A stretch of DNA of 18,295 bases. Origin: Funneliformis mosseae (lineage: Eukaryota > Glomeromycota > Glomeromycetes > Glomerales > Glomeraceae). The translations under genes and the position numbers were made by a program. Location: assembly GCA_910592005.1 (NCBI GenBank), contig CAJVPP010001704.1, forward strand, positions 1-18,295. Reading direction: 5' to 3'. Of this stretch, positions 8,560 through 17,080 are shown in pieces; positions within the stretch are counted from its first letter, which is position 1, and every line of letters begins with the position of its first letter. Below the pieces are notes generated by a model, which was given only the letters and a program-made list of their open reading frames with translations, was not told where the DNA came from and ran no database searches.

Positions 8560-9093
8560 CTAGATGATCGTGACGAAAGAAAAGGTAAAGTTTTTGAATG
8601 TGCTTTCCAATTTATGATACAAAAGTTGGAGATTTTGGATGAAAACACGGATATGGATTGTTGCGTAATTGCAGTGAATGCGGTGTCGTTATTAAAGATT
8701 TTGTTTTTGCTATTTATTGTAATTGGTTGGTTTTTAACACTTATGATCAAATCATTTTTATGTAGATCTCGATATCATTTAGTTATTAGTTATTGTTTTT
8801 CTACATAGTTCATAATGTATATCAAAAAAATTAGTTGAGAAATTTACAAGTAACTCCGAATTATATTTCTCTTATTCATTATAGCTATTAAAATCACGTT
8901 ACGGATCATATATTAGCGTGAAGCAAGTTCTGAAGTTCTTTTCTTGCTGATTGATTTTTAATTGATTTTCGAATGTACAGTATTTAGTTCACCTTGTCAT
9001 ATTTCTCGGTGCTGAATTACATGTTCCGATCATGAAGATATTGGCATTTCCGGAGATTGGCTACTTGGATGGCTGAAAATGAAGACACGATAA
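8560..9093 (+). pseudogene. Shorter second copy of the membrane-protein relic
   Basis: The frame from about 8562 (DRDERKGKVFECAFQFM) matches copy 1 at 5498-5560 (GAAAGAAAAG, AATGCTTTCCAATTTATG, then a GAG(G/A)TTTTGGA block) and runs into a hydrophobic helix near 8690-8750 (LLKILFLLFIVIGWFLTLMI). The 3' end (about 9011-9093) matches copy 1 at 6571-6636: ACATGTTCC, GAAGATATTGGCATTTC, GCTGAAAATGAAGACAC and a shared final TAA. The 3' flank ACTTGTCTTGAAATTTA is also shared. Relative to copy 1 it lacks one base near 9029 and keeps about 15 bases (GGAGATTGGCTACTTGG) that copy 1 has lost. The middle of the gene is missing. It is therefore an independent, truncated duplicate; the function of the ancestor is unknown. 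Confidence 0.55.
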
Positions 9094-9159
9094 TTAATTT
9101 CATTTGTCTTGAAATTTACTTGTTAATTCAAACATTATATATTCCATTATTAAATAAAA

Positions 9160-9345
9160 ATTTAGAGGGTAGAAGAATAGGATTAGAAAATAAGAGTTTA
9201 TAAACGGTCTATAAAATACACTATAAAACTATAAAAAACACCATAATAAACACTATAATAAACATAACAAATATTATAAATTGATATAACTAATATAACT
9301 AGTATCTAACTATAACTAATAGCAATAGCTATTTACTACAGCCTC
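9160..9345. repeat. Low-complexity ACTATAA-type repeat tract
   Basis: Irregular repeats of ACTATAA, AACACTATAATAAAC and TATAACTA fill this stretch. No coding signal was seen. It looks like a degenerate short tandem repeat. Confidence 0.5.
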
Positions 9346-9404
9346 GTTTGGCAATATCCGCTCAACCTTTTTTCTCAAGTCCATTTCGATTGCCTAATTC
9401 TTTT

Positions 9405-9625
9405 CTAGAACCATTGTCTTCTGGTTCATTTTTAAAAAAGTTCCCCAACCTTTTTTCCTCCTTGATCTTCAACTTCTATCTTTCGAAAAGTTCTTTATTC
9501 ATTTCGACAGTTTCATTATTTCAACTTTTTTTCCAAGAAACCCATTATCTTCTGGTTCATCTTTTTCAATTTCTTTTTTTCTCCTCAAACTTTTCAACTT
9601 TTTCAACTTTTTCAACTTTTTACAA
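9405..9625 (-). repeat. T-rich tract with a duplicated block and a 9-bp tandem repeat; minus-strand Lys/Glu coding echo
   Basis: On the plus strand, CCATTGTCTTCTGGTTCAT (9411-9429) recurs as CCATTATCTTCTGGTTCAT (9542-9560), and a 9-base unit TTTTCAACT repeats about 3.5 times at 9590-9621. Read on the minus strand these give Glu-Pro-Glu-Asp-Asn-Gly twice and a VEKVEKVEK run, with an open stretch of about 40 codons, interrupted by stops in every frame. This suggests a decayed Lys/Glu-rich, perhaps coiled-coil, gene on the minus strand rather than the long hydrophobic plus-strand frame (9348-9776), whose hydrophobicity is only a result of T-richness. Confidence 0.35.
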
Positions 9626-9991
9626 CCTTGTTCTTTTTCTTTATCTTTATTTCATTAATAACTTGATCTTCTTTACTGTAAATTTCGCCTTGAAAGGTAT
9701 GATTTCTTTTTTGTTTATTTTGTTATTTTATTTTATGGTTGAAATAAGTTTTAAATATAAAATATTTTTACTATGAAAGTAAAGTGATATCAAAAATATA
9801 TATTGTTAGGTATAAGGTTCAAGACGGATTATAGAAAAAGTGGAAAAAGTGATAGTTATAGGTAAGGTCTGAGTTTGAGTTTCGGAAAATACATTCTTCG
9901 CGTTTATATTTTACAAAAAATAAATACAGACTAGTTAATTGATTGGCTAGTTTGAAGCATAGGGGCATTTCTATTTCATTGGCTGATAATC

Positions 9992-10005
9992 TTGATGATC
10001 ATCAA
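9992..10005. repeat. 14-bp perfect palindrome
   Basis: TTGATGATCATCAA is its own reverse complement. It lies in a slightly GC-richer region (9940-10110) just before the long AT-rich desert. Its core GATGATCATC recurs inside the Tc1 element 5' leader (about 17225-17234). Confidence 0.5.
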
Positions 10006-10073
10006 AATATAATTGGCAGGTCTATCACATGAAAGTAACGTGTTTGTAGACTTTCACATGCTACTATGCTTAT

Positions 10074-10091
10074 GCAGGCAAATTTGCCTGC
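10074..10091. repeat. 18-bp perfect palindrome
   Basis: GCAGGCAAATTTGCCTGC reads identically on both strands. With nine G/C bases in very AT-rich DNA it is unlikely to be chance. It could be a binding site for a symmetric protein dimer or two abutting transposon ends. Just upstream, CATGAAAGT (10028-10036) and ACTTTCACATG (10050-10060) form an imperfect inverted repeat. Confidence 0.6.
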
Positions 10092-10109
10092 GTTACAGAC
10101 AAAGAGATA

Positions 10110-12240
10110 ATAAAGAAAATAATTTGTTTCGGAAATTAATTTTCTAGCATATCAAAAAAGTATAAGTAAAGAAACTTATATTTCCTTAATTATTTGGATT
10201 TTGATATTTATTATTATTAAGATTTAATTACTTCTCTAGAAATATTTTTCATAAATCTTTTCTGTTTTTTAATAATATAATATGTGTTTATATCTGCCTT
10301 TCTAATTCATCTTAGAAATTTTCTATTGAATTAAGATAAGAATTTTGTATAAGTCAGAAAATACTATTCATTTTATATTTTTACTTTTCAACTTTAACAA
10401 TCTTTGCAATATATATAGAAGTATTATCCTCTTGAAAAAAATAATTTTCTTGATTATCTAATCATTTTATAATATTCTATTTAAAATAAGATAAAATTTA
10501 TAATTTAAATTTATTTATTTAAAAAAATAAGAAATAGAGAAATATGATACATTATGATAAATAAATTCTAATCTTAAATTTAATTTTAATTAACTTTAAT
10601 TTTATGTTTAATAATTCTATGTCTAAATCTAATTCTAACTAATCCTAATTCTATAGATAGGTGAAATTTTATGTTTAATCACCTAAATAAAAATTCATTT
10701 TTAATCTTAAAATATATTTTTATTTTAATTTTATTTTTTAAACTTGAAATTATATAATATATTTTTATAATATAATATTTATATCTATCTAATTAAAAAA
10801 ATTTTAATATTTAGAGTACCTGTATAAGAAATCATTAAATGCATAATATTATACAAATTTCTAAAAAGAAAATTTTTTTTTCAATAAAATTTAAGCTTAA
10901 GTTTAAAATTAGTTGCATAAATTTTCATTTAGAAATTTATATAATATCATGTGATTTAATCCTATTGTAAAGTAATAGGCAACAGCTAGTATAATATTAT
11001 ATTTAAATATTTTATATATTTATATTATTATAATTTAATTTTTACTAATATTACTATTATATATAAATTATTCTTAATTATATACATTCTTTTTAAATAA
11101 TTAAATACTTTATCTAATATTATAAATATTTCATATTACAAACTTTTATTTAATTCTTTAATTATCTATCTATTTTATTATTATTATTTTTTTATTTTTC
11201 TTCTTAATTTATAATTTTTTTTTTATTAAGTAATTTTTAATTTTATTTAGCATATTCTTTTCTTTAAAAGTTTTATAATCTAATATCTGCAATTTTATTT
11301 ATTAATTAAAATAATTTAATTATATTAAATATTATTTTTAATTTTTAATAAAATATGTTTTTTTATAAAATTAACATAATAATTTAATTCCTTTTTTATA
11401 TATTAAAAAACTTTGTAAAGTATTTAAATTACATATATTACTAATTTTTAATATTTATATTTAAAAAACATCATATTATTTAAAGTTGAAAAAATATTAT
11501 ATATATTTTAATAACAAAGTATTATTTAAAAATAATAATAAAGAATTGCTATTATATGAAACCTAAGAAGGTGATAAATAACATTTTTAGTATAAAATTT
11601 TTCTGTTTTTAGATTCATTAATAAAAATGAAATATAGTAAGATGTTATGTAACGTAATAATAGTAAATATAATCTGTATATTAACACTAATTGATCTTAA
11701 ACTAAATGCAATTCCATATAAATTTATATATCATATGATTCGTATTCCATACACCCTGTATATACTAAGAAATTTTATAATAAATTTTAGCTAATAATTT
11801 AAAAATATTGTAAACTATAAAAAATTTACATATAAATTATATTTAATTATTAAAAAATTCTTTATTTAATAATAATACATTTAAAATAAATTTTATATTT
11901 TTAATAGTATCAATTTAGTAAAATAATTACCAAAAATCTTTAGCAATAATTTTAAGTTAAATATACCAAAATATTAATATTTTAAAAGCATTTATTTAAT
12001 TTATTTAATATTCTTATAATAAAAAAAATAGATCACAATAAAACATTACATTTAAGAACATTATCGCTAATGACTTTATTATTATAATGTAATAAATTTT
12101 AATCATCAAAATGTTTACAACAAACTCAGCAATTAAAATCTCTTAGTAACAATGGTATTTAAAACAAAATAGACTAAAAAATTTGTCAAAATATAAAAAA
12201 TAATTGAAGTTAAAAAATCTTACTTTTGCAATAAAGTGCC
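10110..12240. other. Very AT-rich gene desert
   Basis: Roughly two kilobases are almost entirely A and T, with only scattered G and C, and no open reading frame worth listing on either strand. No RNA gene or transposon end was recognised. It lies downstream of the stop of the DUF7918-like gene, which reads towards it. It is an AT isochore-like block, possibly an ancient repeat that has decayed to compositional equilibrium. Confidence 0.6.
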
Positions 12241-12258
12241 TTTATCAAGTCATTATAA

Positions 12259-13491
12259 TTACATAGATTCCTTCTCATGATTGTTCATTTTATTATGATT
12301 TCTTTTCAAATTATTTTTTTGTTGCGAAACGTTGTCTTTATTAGCTATCGATTTCTCCGCATTTTCTTCTACAATTTTTTTGATTTTTTCAAACTTTTCG
12401 GTTATGATTTTTTGACATGATGTTGGAATTCCGTAAACTATATTATATTTCTTTTTTTTTTCAACATAGGTTTTATCAATTTTCATGATCTTTGTTGGTT
12501 GTTCCATATCGACATTGTTATTACTGAATTCCATTTCTTTTTGAGTACTAGATGATAAAGGAAATATTTTTGCCAGCCAATCTGCAGAACGATAATTAAG
12601 ATGTAACACAGCCATGGGTTTCCAATCAACAATTTTTGTCACGGTGGAAGGTTGAATTGTTGCATCCATGACATCATACCCGGTGGTGTAACCAATCTCC
12701 CTATTATCAGGCGTCCTTACTTGTTTGACTTCGAAATCTGGTTTATTCAGTAAAGCACTTTCGTCAACAATAATCCCTTTGAAAAAACCAGCAGTAATAG
12801 TTCCGGGTTTCCCATATAAAAATTGGTTTTGCTTATTTGGATGTTTATTAACAGGAAAAGGGACTTTGAATACACCATCATCTTTTTTATCAAATTGAGA
12901 TGTGCTGGCGAATTTTAAGTAATAAGCTTTATTTCTTTCATAATTAACGAAGTACGATATTGATCTTGGGCTCTTTTGTTGGTGAAGATAATGAATTCCA
13001 TTGTATTTCCCATCTATATATAAACGTGAAATGATAATGTTGGACGGGTTAGCTTGTTTGGCTTCAGTTCTAATAGTATAGCGTTCTCCCGGAGTCATAA
13101 CTGGCACGTATGTTATAAAATTGCTTCAAGATGAAATGAAAGATGATAAATATCAATTTTTTTTTTTTTAAAAAAAAAAAGTTACTATATATATATATAT
13201 ATTATTTATTTAAAAAAAAATTATCTATACTTGTGTCTTTCTGTTTGTGTTGATGGATCCGTAACATAAGAAACGCATGTGCTATTAAACTATTTATAAT
13301 GCAATTAAGGTGAATTAATGCATTTGTTTGTGAATAAATTAATAAATTTTCTTGTTTAAAAGAAATATTTAAACACTTGATTGTAATCTTACCTTAGATT
13401 TAACAGTCGAAAGATTGTATTCTGGTAAGGGTTGCCCATTTACTAAAACCTCAAGACAAAAATCTTGTAAATGCATTTTGATTTTCTGCAT
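12259..13491 (-). CDS. Three-exon DUF7918-like protein, likely intact
   Basis: The predicted protein has 340 residues. Exon 1 (13491-13393) starts MQKIKMHLQDFCLEVLV and ends at a GTAAGA donor, phase 0. Exon 2 (13289-13231, 59 bases) lies between AAATAG and GTATAG. Exon 3 (13123-12259) follows CTTGAAG. The leftover AA of exon 2 plus the first C of exon 3 rebuilds a codon, so phases agree and no stop is met. Introns are 103 and 107 bases; the second holds a TA microsatellite and a T/A block. Residues 15-25 (EVLVNGQPLPEY), 58-68 (YVPVMTPGERY) and 85-92 (SRLYIDGK) resemble the N-terminal beta-rich fold of fungal DUF7918 proteins, whose function is unknown. The C-terminal third is Lys/Asn-rich and probably disordered and nuclear. 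No signal peptide or membrane segment is present. The start is the first ATG of an open exon; a second Met lies at residue 6. The family call is from remembered motifs only. Confidence 0.75.
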
Positions 13492-13703
13492 ATCATTAAA
13501 TAAGTTTTTAATGTCAGGAAAACCTTTATCCAAAGAGGATATTATTACTAAATTCAGTGTAATAAAACATATGGCCTTACCACTATAAATTTAAGATAAT
13601 GAAAAAATCGACTTTGAAAAGCTTTATCTTGAGTTTGAAAGTTAAAAAGATTCAAATTAATATACGCGATCAAATGTTCGCTTTATCGAAAAATGCCCAC
13701 AGG

Positions 13704-14020
13704 CACGTGATCTATTTATTTTGTCGATCATTAAGTACGTATTTAATTAAAGCCAAAAAGAAATTTTAATGACGAGTCTTTTTTTTCATTTAACGAGAAC
13801 AAATGTCTGTCTTCAGATTATATATGATCGCATGTCAATTAGAAAAGGGTAAATTTTGGTCAAAATATTTTAGAAACCAAAATTAGTCAAAATTTCACGC
13901 GATAGTATTAAAAACTAGGGTACGGACCGTTAAAGCAGTAAAGACCAAATTACCATTTGGTCTATTCATAATTTGTTAACAGACCATTGAATGACTCAGG
14001 TCTATTGAAAAATCACGTGA
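13704..14020. promoter_or_regulatory. Candidate upstream region with two CACGTG boxes and a perfect inverted repeat
   Basis: CACGTG occurs at 13704-13709 and, as TCACGTGA, at 14013-14020. Between them AGACCAAAT (13942-13950) and ATTTGGTCT (13955-13963) form a perfect inverted repeat around a four-base loop, and further AGACC/GGTCT half-sites lie at 13980-14002. A symmetric ATTTTGGTCAAAAT (about 13854-13867) also occurs. The region lies 210-530 bases upstream of the minus-strand start at 13491 and upstream of the plus-strand relic from 14378, so it could be a shared divergent promoter. Function is inferred from position and symmetry only. Confidence 0.4.
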
Positions 14021-14211
14021 TTAATAGCTTATTTGTGAATGATATTACTTAAACATGTGGTGGAGATTTCGCACGATCTTCGGAAATTTATGGAAATAAA
14101 TGAATTTCATCACGTTATGGTTGCACAAAGCTCGTTAAATTAAAATGATCGGGAATCAATCTCGGAAATCTTAGATAAGTTGCTTTTTTTTTAAAAAAAA
14201 TAATAATTCTA

Positions 14212-14230
14212 GAAACGTTACTAACGTTTC
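14212..14230. repeat. Short perfect hairpin
   Basis: Arms GAAACGTT (14212-14219) and AACGTTTC (14223-14230) flank a three-base loop. It lies upstream of the Su(z)12-like relic and just before a polypyrimidine run ending TTTCAG (about 14246). Confidence 0.5.
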
Positions 14231-14377
14231 CTTTTTCTTATTTCAGCTTTTTTTTTTGTCTCGGGTTGAGTATTAGTTTTATTTTTGGTAAACCTTGGGT
14301 TCAAACTTAGAAGGCATTTTTAAAATTTTTTTTTTTTTTTTTTTTTTAGTAATGTTAGAAAAAACGTAAATTGAACA

Positions 14378-15542
14378 ATGATTTTCAAAATACTTCATCG
14401 ATCAACTATCCCCTTATTGATGGATTTTTCTGCGAAAGAAACTGTGGATATGGAACCTTACACAACTAATTTGGTGGTGACAATTCTCAGGACATAGTTA
14501 TAGGTTTCCGTTTGTAGTCAATCATGGCCACTGTTAGTTCGGAACCTTTAAAGAAACCAATTAATGGCGAAAAGAAAAAAATATTCCTTAATACCAACTC
14601 TTGTTGATTGTTCCGATGGTCGTTGAACTCTGTGTACTCAAATGTGTGCTATAGATGATGGGAAGTTTTGTAATGATGATCAATACGAACTTGGTTTTAA
14701 TTTTGCATGTGAAAAAGGTTTAATAATAGAGTCAAATTGGAAATTGAGGTTTCAGTTAATTGAGTACACCTTCCTTTAAAATCTATTATGTCAAAGCGCG
14801 TGCCTATTATTACTCATAATGATGATCCACCCGTGACTTTTATATAAAATGTTGCTGAATGTGAATTAGTAAGAGGGTTTCGTTTTCCATGGTGTATTAA
14901 CCTTAATTTTAAGGATAGTACATGTTTAATGCTTCATCTTCGTAATAATCGTATGCATTTGAAATTTGAAATTTGGTACAAAGGTATTTCATTTCAAAAT
15001 ATTTTTTTTTTTTTGATAAATTGATAACATTTATTTCACACTAATAAATCTATCAGAGGTGCAAAAATTTTGTAGAATGGCAAACAATCACAAAGCGATC
15101 GCGTAATTGTTGTTAATTCAAAGATGATCTGTCAGAGTTGGATTTTTTTGATATTGATAAGCATGAAGGTACCAGGAATCCAAAACCATTTATGTATCCT
15201 GTAAAAGCAATACACAACGTCACCTGTGGCATTATCATCATTGCCTTCACAAACATTTTATCATTTTCATATCTTCATCTTCATGCCATTCATTTGTGAT
15301 GAAAATGTAAATGATTCCGAGAAAGATATCTATACTCATTGGGTGGAGCAGCTCAATGATGAGGTATATATGCCTACTAAATAATTATTATTATTATCCT
15401 ATAATTCATCTTTGTATCATTATAGACACTTGACGAAATATCAGATGCGAATGATAAAGAGAAATTAAAAATGAAAATTTGGAATAGATTTATAGAAACA
15501 CAAAGGTTATTAACAACCATTATTACCAGCACAAAAATATAA
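14378..15542 (+). pseudogene. Broken Su(z)12-type Polycomb (PRC2) subunit gene with VEFS box
   Basis: Su(z)12 is a core PRC2 subunit supporting H3K27 methylation. Pieces in order: 14378-14497 and 14524-14607 (short weak N-terminal frames); 14642-14779 (DDQYELGFNFAC to NWKLRFQL); 14788-14983, a C2H2-type finger with CLMLHLRNNR and LKFEIW, as in Su(z)12/VRN2/EMF2, ending at a GTATTT donor; 15123-15210 (DDLSELDFFDI to PKPFMYPV); 15205-15363 (SLPSQTFYHFH, then DENVNDSEKDIYTHWVEQL) to a GTATAT donor; and, after a 62-base phase-0 intron, 15426-15542 (LDEISDAND, EKLKMKIWNRFIETQR). The last two exons match the VEFS box order: FYHS-like, acidic DSE, LD..D, EK..M..WN.F...QR. Decay is clear: TGA at 14605, TAA at 14845, frameshifts near 14780 and 15210, and finger ligands changed (first Cys to Phe, a His to Arg). 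The end lacks the usual W-C-E tail. Family assignment is from motif order; the early N-terminus is uncertain. Confidence 0.7.
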
Positions 15543-15544
15543 GC

Positions 15545-15935
15545 GTCCTTTTTCACTACCCGGCTGACCTAGACTAGTATTTCCTTCACTTTGGTCGATT
15601 TCTTTATCACATTCTTTTAATCGCTAGATTTTCAGGAGATCTTTTCTTCCTCTTTCCTATCTCTCTCAGTTGATTGGCGGTCTTTTTATCTGTTAGCAGT
15701 CGCATTTGTTTTTCTAGTTCTTCGGGTTTAATATCCTTTATTTCAAACTTATCAGGCTTTTTACCATCTCCTTTTCATATTGATACCATTTTTCACCTCC
15801 CATATCTGTGCCAACTTGACAAGTCCTCCATCTTTCACATCACCATTTAGCATTAAACTGCGAGCTTCTTTTTTTAATTCGGGTGAATAAATTTCATATA
15901 TTTCACTCTTTTCAAAAATTTCTCACTATTGCGAT
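15545..15935 (-). pseudogene. Lys/Glu-rich coding relic convergent with the Su(z)12-like relic
   Basis: Reading down the minus strand, one frame (about 15930-15771) gives IYEIYSPELKKEARSLMLNG and DVKDGGLVKLAQIW. A second (about 15766-15607) gives KPDKFEIKDIKPEELEKQMR, then LLTDKKTANQLREIGKRKKR and a TGA. A third may continue with DKEIDQSEGNTSLGQPGS to about 15545. A frameshift separates the pieces, so the gene is dead. It is highly charged and helix-prone, possibly coiled coil, with a basic cluster (GKRKKR) that could be a nuclear signal. No family is recognised. It ends within a few bases of the VEFS relic stop at 15542, a tail-to-tail arrangement. Confidence 0.4.
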
Positions 15936-16014
15936 TCTTAATAGACAAGTAGTTTCAGATTGTTCTCTTGAAACTTTTCAAATTTAAGAATTTATTCGAT
16001 ACGATCCTCTATAG

Positions 16015-17075
16015 TTAAAATAAAGATTATGAAAAAATAAGAAAATAAATTAGATACTTAATATACATAGGTATGTAATCCATCGGAAACGAATTCTTTT
16101 TGGCATTAACTTAAGAATTATATTATTTATAATATTTAATTAATTTAATCTTATTTTAGATATAAAATAAAATAATTTTTTAATAATAAATTTTAATTTC
16201 GAATTAAAATTAATTTAAAATTTTAAAATAAATAAACAACAGAATTTATTATTATATATTAAATTTCAATTGATTCAAGATCAATAACAAATAATAAAAC
16301 TTCAAGACCAAATAAAATCCATTTTGCTTTTGAATCTTCTGCTGAATGAATATTTCTATTTGTACTTAAATTATAAAAAAGTAAACTCTCTGATACCGCA
16401 TCTAACAGTTACAACCTGAAAAGATTATATGTTAACAATAGTTAACTCTTAATATAGCGAATTTTTGATATAACAAATTTTTTGAACAAATATACTCTTG
16501 TAATATTGAATTGGCCAATCAAATCTCTTAAAATCTTTATTATAGCCTTATAATGAAGTTGAAGTTTAGGACATAGAATTTGTTATAATAAGAGTTAACC
16601 GTATAAAGTAATTTTTTGTACAGATCTAGATTCAAATTCAGATCAGATTTAATCTGTTAAATTTAATTCAATCTGATTTTGTAGAATAATAATTATAAGT
16701 ATTTATATAATTTAATTATATTTGGCAGTATTTTTATATAAAAATATTTTAATTTATTTTATATTTATAAATATCTTAATCATTCTCATTAAATAATCCT
16801 TTATTATTTAATAAAATAATAATATTGATTTTTTTAAAAAATTTTCAGTTTAATTTAAATTTTTTTAGTTTATATTAGAAGTTAAAATAAAAATTTTAAA
16901 TTAATTTTATACAATTTAAACTAAATAATATTCTTTTTTACTTTACTCAAATTAAATACTCATCTAAATCAATTTCTATTTTTATAATAAATAAATCAGA
17001 TGATTAATTAAATTTCAAATAAAGAACTAAAATTAAATTCAGTTTGAAATCTTTAAATAATCACATAAATTTTTG
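16015..17075. other. AT-rich gene-free stretch
   Basis: No open reading frame of note on either strand. It contains one small MITE-like element (16441-16599) and otherwise low-complexity A/T sequence up to the TA where the Tc1 element starts. Confidence 0.6.
16441..16599. mobile_element. Small MITE-like element with pogo-like terminal repeats
   Basis: Terminal inverted repeats: GTTAACTCTTAATATAGCGA plus three bases (16441-16463) against the reverse complement of 16577-16599, 20 of 23 bases identical. The ends and the following tgatataacaaattttttg resemble the ends of pogo/Tigger-type elements in fungi (TATAACGAATTTT-type repeats). It is about 160 bases long with no coding capacity, hence non-autonomous. 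TA dinucleotides flank it closely on both sides (16439-16440 and 16602-16603), as expected for TA insertion, but the exact termini are uncertain. Confidence 0.5.
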
Positions 17076-17080
17076 AATTA

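Noticed and set aside
9348..9776. A 142-codon plus-strand frame beginning at TTG, very hydrophobic
   Set aside because: The hydrophobicity follows from T-rich DNA and low-complexity repeats, there is no ATG, and the minus strand shows a better Lys/Glu coding echo.
10110..12240. Possible mitochondrial DNA insertion because of extreme AT content
   Set aside because: No mitochondrial gene, tRNA or rRNA fragment was recognised; base composition alone does not support it.
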